Shown here one piece after another: positions 18,229 to 27,458 of a stretch of 64,000 nt of DNA. The position numbers were made by a program, and so were the translations under genes. Every line of letters begins with the position of its first letter. The first letter of the stretch is position 1. The notes below the pieces were generated by a model. That model worked only from the letters and a program-made list of their open reading frames with translations. It had not been told where the DNA came from and did no database searches. The stretch covers positions 62,001 through 126,000 of the forward strand of contig CBDHEF010000002.1 in assembly GCA_965261945.1 (NCBI GenBank), in the 5' to 3' direction. This DNA is from VXOI01 sp965261945. Its GTDB lineage: Bacteria; Chloroflexota; Dehalococcoidia; Lucifugimonadales; UBA3495.

Positions 18229-20560
18229 CCATGCAGCAGAATAATAGCGGTGCGTGTCTCCGCATGTGCATCCAGCCTCTTTAACCTCGAGGCCGCCAGC
18301 GTCATTGGGCGATAGCCACTCGGTGAGAAACCGCCAGAACAAACGGGCGCGGGCCTGGCTGTCCCTCACACGGTCCATCATCTCCCCGCGACGCCAAACG
18401 TCGGTTATAGGCACGGTGGCAACCGTGATGTGTTCTATGTCGTCACGCAAAGGGTGATCGGGATAGAACTTGCTGACATTGACGTTACCGGAAAACACAA
18501 TCGTCGGCAAGGATACGGCTTGGAGGGAAAAGGTCTGCAAAATTGCGCAGTTCTTCCGGCCATACGCCGGTTGGGGCAAGCGGGCATTCGATGCCTTGGT
18601 CAGTTGTCGGGAGACGCACAATGTCTATCGGGTGTTCGGAGGCGACCCTTCGGGCAAACACCGGAAAACCGCGCAGGTCATTCCATCTTTCTTGTTCGAC
18701 CAGCCAAAAGAATAGGTTGATGCTCGCCTGACTAAATTTGTCGTCGGGGGTGTTATCCGCCCGTTCACTGAGCTTTCCCAGAAGCTGCTCGACTACATAC
18801 TCATTGTCCCAATCTCCCGCACCAGGATTTTCTGCGAGGGTATCAATCCCACAATCCCGAAGCTCAGTTTTGATCCGCCACTCCAGCAATTCTGCGACGC
18901 ATTTCAGCTCTGGGCTTATTCCTACATCGCGATGAAGATTGGGCAGGGCACGAAGAAACCTCGCTTGGCTTGGCACTATTTGATATTCCCGAAGTGAATC
19001 GCCCAGCCCATTGTTGCGGAGGTAACCAATCAGCTGGTCGAGCCAATCGATTGCGGAGACATCGTGCTTTAGCATCTTTTCTAGCCGACTGACTCGGTGC
19101 GTCCTCTTTTCGGCTGCCGGATCGCGCGATATCTCATCAACGATTGAAGCTAGTTTGCTTCCATCTATGGCTTCATCGAACGACGAGGTTTCGCGGTTTG
19201 CCAGTTTGGCCCAACTCTTAATCGTGTTGCACCAACCGAATGCTTCTTTGCGCCTCGGCCATATGTCGTGCTCTTCTTGCCACACTACCAGCAAGTCCCA
19301 GAGGCCCAGAACGCCTTGCTCTGTATCGGCAAGCGCCAGTTCCGCGTCTTTCGGATGGATTGCCTCTCCGCTCTCGTTGACGACCGCTGGAGTTATTCGG
19401 ATTCTTTCCATGAGCAGTTCTATTAGACACGCGCGAAGTTTATCCCCGTCCAGCCAACTCTGTGTCTGGATATCGGGTATGTCCGCCAAATGGTAGACAT
19501 TGTTCCAACCTGAAGAGGATGCGAACTGTAGAATTTCGGCAAGCAACCCACATGCCTCTTTGAGAACAGCCTGGTTTTCCAGATTTGCTGGATCGTCCGC
19601 CTGCCATAGGAACACGCCGTCTCGATTTTCAGTAGGTGTAAATCGGAAACTATTGATGACCCCAGGGAAGCTGAAGTGCTCCGTGCCTATCAGTGGAAAG
19701 CCCAAGAAGAGGCGTGGAACTGCGCCAATGGGCAAACACGAATGGCAATCATCAACAGCTTCCAAAGGAATGGCGACTGATGATCTCTCACATTGGCCCG
19801 TGAGATAATGGTGATACATTGTCTTGCCGCCCTTTGATTCCGACACCGTCACCTGTTCAAGGTCGGCTTGCTGCAACGGAATACGTTCTATTACTTTGAA
19901 TTCCACCAGATCGCTGGGGGATTCAATGCTGACCTTGGAGAATTCCCTGTTGAAAACAACCACGAATGGGGCGCATTGCTTCAGTTTTGCTATACCTTCC
20001 GCCACGACGTCCGAAGCATCTCCCCTCAGCGGATAACGAAACTCAGTAGTGAACAAATCGGCACGCTGCACGGCGCATAGAGAATCTACAAAATCCTTCT
20101 CGGCCAACTGCATCGAACTGCTAAGCGCGTCAACTGATCCAACTTCGCGTTTCAGTGTGAAGCTAAACCGCCGATCATCCTCAAGTTGACCAGAAACGCC
20201 AATTTCCGACGACAGCAAGTGGGTCGTCAGAAAACCACTGCCATACTGTCCGAGGGTCTCCTCGCTTTCGACTTTCGTTGAACCATGGTAAATGAGATGA
20301 ATTATTTCCTCCCGTTTGAATTTGCCTCCGTTATGACGAAAGACCACATCGGTTTCGCTTTGCTTAATGGATGCAACAAGCTCCGCATCGGTATCAGCCG
20401 AAGCGTCACGGGCGTTCTGCAAAAGTTCCCAAACCCAACGAGTACGCACATGAGCGCGATTTGATTCGAGTACTTTCAGGTGATTGAGGACGCTTTGCGC
20501 TGTGTTATCAGTGAGCACTTGTGTTCTAATATCGTCCCATTCGTCCTGCCCAGTCGTCAT
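18229..20560 (-). pseudogene. Sacsin-like HATPase protein, frameshifted and truncated by IS630
   Basis: The first ~690 codons encode a GHKL-type ATPase like the sacsin N-terminal ATP-binding family: WVWELLQNARDASADTDAEL (N box), FRHNGGKF, EETLGQYGSGFLTTHLLS (G2 loop) and a long helical region. The main frame stops at 18485, but the reading continues without a break in another frame (VFSGNVNVSKFYPDHPL, then DVWRRGEMMDRVRDSQARAR) up to the IS630 end at 18228, where the gene is cut. Relatives are usually over 1000 residues and often occur in defence islands with helicases or nucleases. ATG at 20560 has GGAG upstream. It is probably inactive. Confidence 0.75.
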
Positions 20561-20845
20561 GGTCAATCACTCCAAGAACTTGAATCGGATCATCCGATTA
20601 GGTAGCAAGCTGAAAATTATCGAGAAATGCTTACATGCTGCGAACGATGACGCTATCACATTTCTACGCCAAATGCCCATTCCGTCTGTCCTATGCAGTA
20701 ACAGAATTGTACTGACATCCACCTTGGTTCACACAACGTCCAGTATGACGAGCATCCAACAGACGTTTCCCGGGGAACGCTCGTCAAGTCAGCCGCCGGC
20801 GACGAGCACCTCCAGGAGACCTCCAAGGACTACCCAGAAGCGGAC

Positions 20846-21201
20846 ATGGAAGACATCGAACAGCAACCCCCTGAACCAAGGAGGGGCATCTCACGGCATC
20901 TTACCGGGGAAGGTGCCCTGCCCATCTGCGAGCAATGCAATTCCGCCGGGCAGAGAGGGCCGGTGCAGATTTCCGTCGACAGCGACGGATCGGCCGGGTT
21001 CAGGGTTAGCACGGTATGGGTCCACAAGCCCTTTGGAGAGGCGGACTGTCGAGACGGTACATCTGCGATGAATGCTTTTGGGCAATTCAGCAGGAAGCCT
21101 ACGGTGGAGTAGACCCTTGGTTTGAAGGCTGGAAAGCCTATGTCAGAGATCCGGACTGTAGGCAGTGTCAGGATGGTGCGAAAGGACTTGGGCGGACATG
21201 A
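20846..21201 (+). pseudogene. Small zinc-binding protein, frameshifted
   Basis: One frame gives LPICEQCNSAGQRGPVQISV, a CxxC start, and the next frame gives RRYICDECFWAIQQEAYGGVD then DPDCRQCQDGAKGLGRT. Joined, they form one small protein with three CxxC pairs; the frame changes near 21040. No function is recognised. It belongs to the set of small Cys-rich genes around the serine recombinase at 22544. The following 21202-21487 holds no supported gene, only a short fragment (YSTTEEAIALVDAALSYL) resembling an aminotransferase class V C-terminus. Confidence 0.5.
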
Positions 21202-21487
21202 CAAGGCCTGAAAGGGAGTCCATTCCCCGGGAAACTCCGCCATCAATCCAGCACTTGCGCTTATCCGTGATATTGGAAAGTCACCCCGCCAATTCCCGCC
21301 CCAACCAGCTTTGCATGCCCCTTGTCCGTGGGCTACAGCTGAGGCATCGCTTTCCAAAAGGTAATTAAAGGGCGGTAGTACGGCACGCAGACTCCAGCGG
21401 GTCCCTACCTACTCCACCACGGAGGAAGCCATCGCCCTGGTCGATGCCGCACTCTCCTACCTGACTCGCATGGCCTTCCGATCGAGT

Positions 21488-21751
21488 CTATCTGGTGATG
21501 GCCCGGATATAGGTCATGGATTTTTCTTGCGTTGCACCACCGTTTCCCAGGGAACGCTGCAACAGTCCCTGGATCCAATCCTTGAACAAACCCAGCGCCT
21601 CGCGCATTTCATAGTTCAGCGCGGCAACTGTAATCGCCTTAACGATCCACTTGGGAAACCCGTCTCTGGGGCTGCGCTTGTGGACCTGCACCGTCGCGGT
21701 CATCGCCGGAAACCCGCTTGTGAGCTTGCCCTCCAGTTCCACCTTTGCCAT
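21488..21751 (-). CDS. Hypothetical small protein
   Basis: 87 residues beginning MAKVELEGKLTSGFPAMTA, mildly basic, with no recognised domain or membrane segment. The start at 21751 is supported by GGAGG at a normal distance (GGAGGTGTCAGCAATG). Nothing in the neighbourhood fixes a role. Confidence 0.5.
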   Translation of the reverse strand: MAKVELEGKLTSGFPAMTATVQVHKRSPRDGFPKWIVKAITVAALNYEMREALGLFKDWIQGLLQRSLGNGGATQEKSMTYIRAITR

Positions 21752-21983
21752 TGCTGACACCTCCGCAAGTCGGCTCACTTCTGCTTAATCAGGGTGTCCA
21801 CAGCGGCGTCAACACCGGAGTCGGGGAAATCTCACGGCCACTCCCACTCAAAAAACCCTTGACGGCATTATTGAGACCAAATTATTATTGAGGGGATTTT
21901 TTGAGAGGCACGGCAAAGCTAGACGGATGCGGTCCTTGGGACCACTCTCAAAAACGGCCGTTTGTTGAGCGGAGAAGAACGCC

Positions 21984-22539
21984 ATGCACGTCTACCTGGC
22001 AGCCGTCTGCCCCCAGTGCCGCAGCACGACGATGGTGGTCACCAACCAGGACGACGCTTGGGGAAAGGACCACGCCATCAACTGCGGTGTCTGCGGCCGC
22101 CGGGTGATCGCGGCAGGACTCACCGGGAGGGGACTGCAGTGGCGCGGCTCGATAGACCCGGAGGTTTGGGGCAACAAGCTGAGGGACTTCGCTTCGGAAG
22201 GGGTCGATTCCTTCACCATGGCAGAGGGTGACCGGGCAGAGGGTGACCGCAGACGCGAGGAGAGCAAAGTTGTCGCCGCAGCCGCTGTGGTCCACTACGC
22301 CCCGGGAGACTCCCCGCTGTGTGGCCTTGAGGAGATCCCCGAACCGATGACCCCCGGACCCGGAGCTGGTGCGGGGATGCGGAGACTGCCTTGAGCTGGT
22401 GGCCGAGGACTTGTCCGACCAGAACACATACATGGGCCGCTGCCTCCACTGCAATCAGGAAATCCATGCCAAGGGCGGAGTCGCCTGGCGTCGGGCGGTC
22501 CGGAATCCCTGCCCGCACTGCGGCAAACCGGGGTGGTGA
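21984..22539 (+). pseudogene. Zinc-ribbon protein with a 1-base frameshift
   Basis: The first frame has a zinc ribbon (CPQC at residue 9, CGVC near 33) and ends in VVHYAPGDSPLCGLEEIPEP. The next frame continues naturally with PDPELVRGCGDCLELVAEDL and a second ribbon CLHCNQ...CPHCGKPGW to a stop at 22537. The join is a run of five Cs at 22350-22355; four would restore one frame. Either a homopolymer error or mutation, or two overlapping genes with a GTG start at 22369. It abuts the serine recombinase gene by 4 bases and looks co-transcribed with it. Confidence 0.55.
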
Positions 22540-22543
22540 AGCG

Positions 22544-23149
22544 ATGATGATTCCCGTCACCTATGGCTACGCGCGGGTCAGCAAGAGCGACCGGGACGAC
22601 CGGAACCTCGAGACCCAGCTCCGCGAGCTGGCCAACCACGGCATCCGCAAGGATCTCATCTTTTCCGACGTGATGACCGGCCGTTTGATGTCGCGGCCCG
22701 GATGGGATGATCTCATGGCCCGGATCCAGCCGAACGACACCATCGTGTTGGTCTGGCTGGACCGCTTCAGCCGCAACTTCGACGAGGGCGTGAGGATCCA
22801 GGCGGACCTCACCAGCCGGAACATCGGCATAGTGGCCATCAAGGAAGGGATCGACACGACCGACGACAGCGCCGCGGCCAAGTACTTCCGCCGGATGATG
22901 ATGGCCAACGGCGCCTACCAGGCTGATTCCACCAGCGAGCGCATAAAGGTCGGCCAAGAGCGTGCCAAGGCCGAAGGGAGACCGCCTGGGCGGCCGCCTG
23001 CGCTTTCACCCGACCAGGTGAACGAGTGCAAGCGTATGTTCGCAGAGAACCCGTCGGTGAGCCGTGTGGCCAGGATCATGAAGATCTCGTGGAGCACGGC
23101 CAACAGGGCAATCTTTGATGAAAGTTCAGCACAAGCAGGAATGCAATGA
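22544..23149 (+). CDS. Serine recombinase (resolvase/invertase family)
   Basis: 201 residues. The catalytic domain starts VTYGYARVSKSDRDDRNLET with the nucleophilic Ser13, and has VLVWLDRFSRNFDEG with the conserved Arg and SERIKVGQERAKAEGRPPGRP at the hinge. A C-terminal helix-turn-helix follows (SVSRVARIMKISWSTANRAI). Length and layout fit a small resolvase/DNA invertase that cuts and rejoins DNA at short crossover sites. I chose ATG at 22544 rather than the in-frame 22391 start, which overlaps the upstream zinc-ribbon gene. It ends in ATGCAATGA, overlapping the next small gene by 4 bases. Confidence 0.88.
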   Translation: MMIPVTYGYARVSKSDRDDRNLETQLRELANHGIRKDLIFSDVMTGRLMSRPGWDDLMARIQPNDTIVLVWLDRFSRNFDEGVRIQADLTSRNIGIVAIKEGIDTTDDSAAAKYFRRMMMANGAYQADSTSERIKVGQERAKAEGRPPGRPPALSPDQVNECKRMFAENPSVSRVARIMKISWSTANRAIFDESSAQAGMQ

Positions 23150-23289
23150 CTGGTCGGGACCGACTGGTCTGCGATTGCTCCGATCCCTGCGCCTGCTACG
23201 CCGAGGGTTACGCCGCCGGCTCGGGGACGGAGACAGGAACCGGGACCGCGTTTCCTGAAGGTGGCTTCGAGCGGCTCGGCTTCCTGTAG
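23146..23289 (+). CDS. Small Cys-rich protein overlapping the recombinase
   Basis: 47 residues starting MTGRDRLVCDCSDPCACYAE, with five Cys in the first 20 residues, followed by a Gly/Thr-rich stretch. Its ATG overlaps the recombinase stop (ATGA), a classic sign of translational coupling. No known family is recognised; metal binding is likely. Confidence 0.5.
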   Translation: MTGRDRLVCDCSDPCACYAEGYAAGSGTETGTGTAFPEGGFERLGFL

Positions 23290-23357
23290 GCCGCTGAAAG
23301 CCCTGGGCCGGCGATGCCACACCCGGCATTTCCCGGAGCGGAAGTTGCGCTCCCTAG

Positions 23358-24818
23358 TATTACAACGACGAATTCAAGGAGGGGTGTCCGAGGATGCCCG
23401 GAGGGCAGCGCGGCGTTTCGCGTGAGAGCGGCTGGCCCGCTCGTTGCGCAACTGCTCCGCCTCCAGCAATCGCAGCAGTTCCTCCGGCCCGAACCGCTCC
23501 CGGGGCAACATCTCACGCACCACCCGGTACACCTGCGGACGGGTGATCCGCGGCATCTTTCCCCCCCCCAGGCCTGTTGCAGGCTCAGCAGGAACGCCCC
23601 CGCCAGCAGGCTCAGGGCGATATGATGATGCCACCCCGCCCAGGTGCGGGTCTCGTACTCGTCCAGTCCCACGTCGCTCTTCTCCGTCTCGAATTCGGTC
23701 TCAATGCGCCACCTGGAACCGCCCACATAAGCCAAGGTCTCCAGGGGAGTGTCCTCCGGGGCGTTGGACAGGTAGTAGCGGGGCTCGCTGCCGTCCAGGT
23801 TCCGGCGCCAGATTGCCCAGTGGATTTCGCCGGGCCTCCGCTTCGCGGCCGGACGCACCCTTTGAGCGCTGAACCGGTAGCTGCGGGGGCCCTGGCTCCC
23901 CTGGGCCACCGTTATCTCCCGCCAAGCCTCATCCGGCAACTCATCACTGCGTTGCTCCATGGTCCGGCGCTGCCCATCCCGCAGCCTGGGTTTGCGGGGG
24001 CGCCCGTTCCCCTGATATTCCGGACTGGTCCAAGCCGGCTCCAAGGGCCAGACCGTGGCGCCGCCCGGAACGTCCAGGACGTAGCGCATCCCCAGAGCCG
24101 CCAAACCGTCCCGGAAGGACGGCGACATGCCGAAGGCATCATCCGCAGCGACCCATCCGGCCTTCAGGTGGCCCAACTCCAAGGCCTGCTCCAGCATCTC
24201 CAGGGCCAGTTCCGTCTTCGACCGGTGGTCTCCTCTCTCCTCCGGCACCCCCGCCGCCCGGCGCCGGGCATCGTCAGAAGTCCAGCTCTCCGGCAGGTAC
24301 AGCCGCTTGTCCACCAGGGCGCGCCCCAGCGGGCTGACATAGGCCAGGAACATCCCGGCCGGGCAGTTGGCCACCTTGCCCAGCCTCCCACAGTACTGCC
24401 GGGCCACTCCCGCGGACTTCCGGCCCTGCTTGGGGAAGTCGCTGCCGTCCAGCACCCACACGGCCTCGGGGCGCCCCAGCCTGGGACCCAGATACTCCTG
24501 AAGACGTCCCATCGCCGCGTCGTCATCCCAGGGGGCGGCGGTGAGGAAGCGCTGCATGGCCCGGGCCGGGACCCCCACCGACTCGGAGAGATTCTCGGCG
24601 TTGCGCCGGTCCTGGGACTGCACCAGGAGGGCCCGGAGATAGTTCCGGCTGTGGTCCCGCGACTCGCTGCGCCCGAACAGCGGAGCGAAGAAGGAATGGA
24701 ACTCCCCAAAAGGCCTCGTACACCTGCTCGAAAGCCGCTGCATCCACTTCCCTGCCTCACCTGCCCAAGCTTTCCTCAACTGGCCGGTCACCTTACCACA
24801 CCAACTGTCGTTGTAATA
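23358..24818. mobile_element. IS701-like insertion sequence, copy 1
   Basis: A 1461-bp element with 12-bp inverted ends TATTACAACGAC / GTCGTTGTAATA, flanked by CTAG on both sides (23354-23357, 24819-24822). It shares its ends with MITE family 1 and carries one transposase on the minus strand. The right CTAG is also the left flank of the next IS5 element. Confidence 0.88.
23374..24747 (-). pseudogene. IS701-family transposase, copy 1, frameshifted
   Basis: The core is intact: VWVLDGSDFPKQGRKSAGVA (first Asp, hallmark of IS701), RQYCGRLGKVANC, GWVAADDAFGMSPSFRDGL (second Asp) and SRWRIETEFETEKSDVGLDE (Glu). Compared with copy 2 there is an extra T near 24713 (TTTT for TTT) that puts the first 13 codons (DAAAFEQVYEAF) out of frame. 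Near the C-terminus a nine-G run at about 23561-23569 changes frame before MPRITRPQVYRVVREMLPRE, which is conserved in both copies. A single open frame from 24791 through 23208 also exists through alternative ends, so residual function cannot be excluded. Confidence 0.8.
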
Positions 24819-24822
24819 CTAG

Positions 24823-25628
24823 GTTGTGTTGACATTTTGGTTATGATGCTTGTATGTCAAATGTTAAGTTGCCAGCAGAACAGTGGGACAGGATTTTCGA
24901 TTTCCTGCGTGGCTGCGCCGGCCTGTATGTCGCTCAGGAAGAAGATTGCCAGCGATTTGTCGAGGCTGTGCTGTGGATTAACCGCTCCGGCGCCCAATGG
25001 CGGCTGCTTCCGTCCGAATACGGGAATTGGAACAGTGTCTATAAACGATTCGCCCGTTGGGCTGACAAAGGCGTCTGGGAACAGATGCTTCAACATTTCT
25101 CCGGCGACCCGGACCTGGAATACCTGATCATTGACAGCACGGTGGTTCGGGCGCACCCATGCGCGGCGGGGGCGCCCCAAAAAACGGGGGACAGGCTTGC
25201 CAGGCTCTGGGCCGCAGCCGGGGCGGGTTCAGCACCAAGATCCACGTGAGCGTGGACGGCTTGGGCAACCCCTTGCGATTCATCCTGACCGGAGGGCAAC
25301 GGCACGACATCACCCAGGCAGAGGAATTGATCGCCGGTTACGCTGGAGAGCAGGTGCTGGCTGATAAAGGATATGACTCCCAGGAGTTTCGCGGGCACAT
25401 CCTGGCCCTGGGCATGACTGCGGTCATTCCGCCCCGCTCAAACCGGAAGGAACCCGCCGGCTATGACCGGCATCTGTACCGGGAGCGCCATCTGGTCGAA
25501 TGCTTCATCAACAAAATAAAGCACTATCGCCGGATATTCTCCCGGTTTGAGAAACTGGACACCAGATACCTGGGCTTTCTGCATTTCACCGCCGCTCTCA
25601 TCTGGTTGCGCTGAAATGTCAACACAAC
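24823..25628. mobile_element. IS5-family insertion sequence flanked by CTAG
   Basis: Perfect 15-bp inverted ends GTTGTGTTGACATTT / AAATGTCAACACAAC, with CTAG duplicated on both sides (24819-24822, 25629-25632). Both CTAGs are shared with neighbouring elements (IS701-like on the left, MITE on the right). The perfect ends suggest a recent insertion. Confidence 0.9.
24854..25614 (+). CDS. IS5-family transposase encoded in two overlapping frames (possible -1 frameshift)
   Basis: The upstream frame (24854-25249) carries EQWDRIFDFLRGCAGLYVAQ, GAQWRLLPSEYGNWNSVYKR and YLIIDSTVVRAHPCAAGAP with the first Asp. The downstream frame (25159-25614) carries GRSRGGFSTKIHVSVDGLGN, EQVLADKGYDSQEFR (second Asp) and RHLVECFINKIKHYRRIFSR (Glu). 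The frames are related by -1 and meet at a six-A run followed by C (25179-25184), typical of programmed frameshift sites in some IS5 groups. Intact ends and uninterrupted frames suggest a live element. Confidence 0.8.
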
Positions 25629-25632
25629 CTAG

Positions 25633-25776
25633 TATTACAACGACGGATCACAAAAAAGGGACCTTGAGCACCTCTTCACGTCGTCCGTCCACGCGCTTGA
25701 CAGCTTTGTTGACTTGCTTTCCGCGAAGCGGTCGCCGGCCAAAAACTGACCAAATTGAGGAAGCGTCGTTGTAATA
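25633..25776. mobile_element. MITE family 1, complete copy
   Basis: 144 bp, ends TATTACAACGACG / CGTCGTTGTAATA, flanked by CTAG (25629-25632 and 25777-25780). Very similar to the 16912 copy in sequence and identical in length. It truncates the IS21 istA gene on its right. Confidence 0.9.
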
Positions 25777-25780
25777 CTAG

Positions 25781-26150
25781 TCCGACGGCGATTCTCCCTG
25801 ACGTAGTCTTTGACCGTGGTGTATCCGCCGTCGAACCCGTACTCGTCCCTGAGCCGCTCGTAGATGCGCTTGGCGGTGTGGCGCTGTTTCCTGGGGCGCC
25901 TGAGTCGTCCTCCAGGACCCGGTCGATGACGCCAGTGTAGGGCTCCTCCTGAGCTTGTCGAAGGGTTGGGACGCCGGGGCGGGGTCTGTCGCCGGTACCC
26001 CGGCGGAACCGAGTAGGCCAGCATCTTGCGCACAGTGTCCCGGTGCAGGCCGAACACCCGGGCTGCTTCCCGCACGCTCATCCCCTCCACCATCACCGCC
26101 CGGCGAACCCGCAGATATACGTCCACTCTGTACATCCGTCGCACCATCAA
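25781..26150 (-). pseudogene. IS21 IstA N-terminal fragment, cut by MITE
   Basis: Starts at 26150 and shows the IstA N-terminal helix-turn-helix (SVREAARVFGLHRDTVRKML, then PPGYRR) and KQRHTAKRIYERLRDEYGFD followed by TVKDYVRENRRR, after which the MITE begins. A short insertion containing CTTCGACAAGCTCAGGA near 25950 shifts the frame over a stretch. It is non-functional. The catalytic domain and istB are not adjacent. Confidence 0.8.
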
Positions 26151-26430
26151 TGGGGTCGGCTACAACCCTATGAATGATGGCGGGCGGTACAGTATTCAGT
26201 CGCCGATACTCAGCAATCCTCCGCCCACGCGGCCCACTTGTATCTTTGTTTCGGAGGAATCAATCTTCCTCCAAAGGTCCGGAGCGCGGCAGACCGCTGC
26301 GCACTGGGTCTCATCAGACCGTGATAAAGCGAGGGTCGGCGCGCTCCTCCACTATCGATCCCGAACGGTTGCCAGGGCAAACAAGCCCGTATCTTGCAAG
26401 TGAAGGACACCCGGTCAAGAGCAAGAAGAG

Positions 26431-27379
26431 ATGGAGCAGGAAGCCACCTAAGTCGGCATCGACGTTGCCAAATCCCGGGTGGACGTGGCAGCTCGCCCCG
26501 GCGGCGACGCCTGGCGTGTCGATTACGACGAGTCCGGCATAGCGTCGCTGATAGCCCGACTGCAACCCCTGAATCCGGCGGCAGTGCTGTTGGAGGCCAC
26601 CGGAGGCATAGAGCTACCTCTGGTAGCAGCACTGGCGGCGGCATCATTGCCCGTTGTCGTGGTCAACTCTCGTCAGGTCGGGGACTTTGGCAAGGCTACT
26701 GGGAGGCTGGCCAAGACGGACGCGTTGGATGCCCGTGTCCTGGCCCAGTTTGCTGAGGCGATCCGTCCGGCTTCGCGCCCTCTGCGGGATGCTGACACCC
26801 AGAATCTCAACGAGCTGACCACACGACGAAACCAGCTGATTACCATGCTGGTCGCGGAGAAAAACCGTCTTGGCCAGGGCACGAGAGCAGTTCACCCCAG
26901 GATAGAGGCCCACATCAACTGGCTGGAGAAAGAGCTGAAAGACCTGGACCAAGATCTCCGTGAGACACTGCTTCGCAGTCCGGTGTGGCGACAGAAGGAC
27001 GATCTGCTCCGCTCGGTTCCCGGGGTCGGTGAGCAGGTCTCAGTGTCCCTACTGGCATATTTGCCGGAACTGGGCGCACTGGACCGCAAGCAGATAGCTG
27101 CCCTCGTTGGAGTGTCCCCCCATTAACAGGGACAGTGGGATTATGCGAGGCAGACGCACCATATGGGGCGGCCGGTCGCGGGTGAGGGCGACGCTTTACA
27201 TGGGAACGCTGGTAGCCACTCGCTACAACCCTGTGATCCGGGTCTTCTACCAGAGACTCCTTGCGACCGGCAAGGCCAAGAAAGTTGCACTAGTCGCCTG
27301 CATGCGCAAGCTGCTGACCATACTCAACAGCATGGTGAGGTCAGGTCGACATTGGGATTCTCAAACGATTACACCTTGA
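26431..27379 (+). pseudogene. IS110-family transposase with nonsense and frameshift lesions
   Basis: The frame from ATG 26431 hits TAA at 26449, exactly where relatives have a Tyr before VGIDVAKSRVDVA (RuvC-like first Asp). The rest runs as VVNSRQVGDFGKATGRLAKT and DALDARVLAQFAEAIRP and then the Tnp20-type SVPGVGEQVSVSLLAYLPEL up to ALVGVSPH at 27126. The conserved C-terminus (INRDSGIMRGRRTIWGGRSR with the catalytic-Ser region, then MGTLVATRYNPVI) continues in another frame to 27379. Two lesions make it a pseudogene. Confidence 0.85.
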
Positions 27380-27458
27380 CTTACAAGACGGTTGCTTTAT
27401 CTCCGCCGCTTGCAGCGCCGATCAGCAAAGCAACACTGGGTGCAGTGGAGCAGATCTC

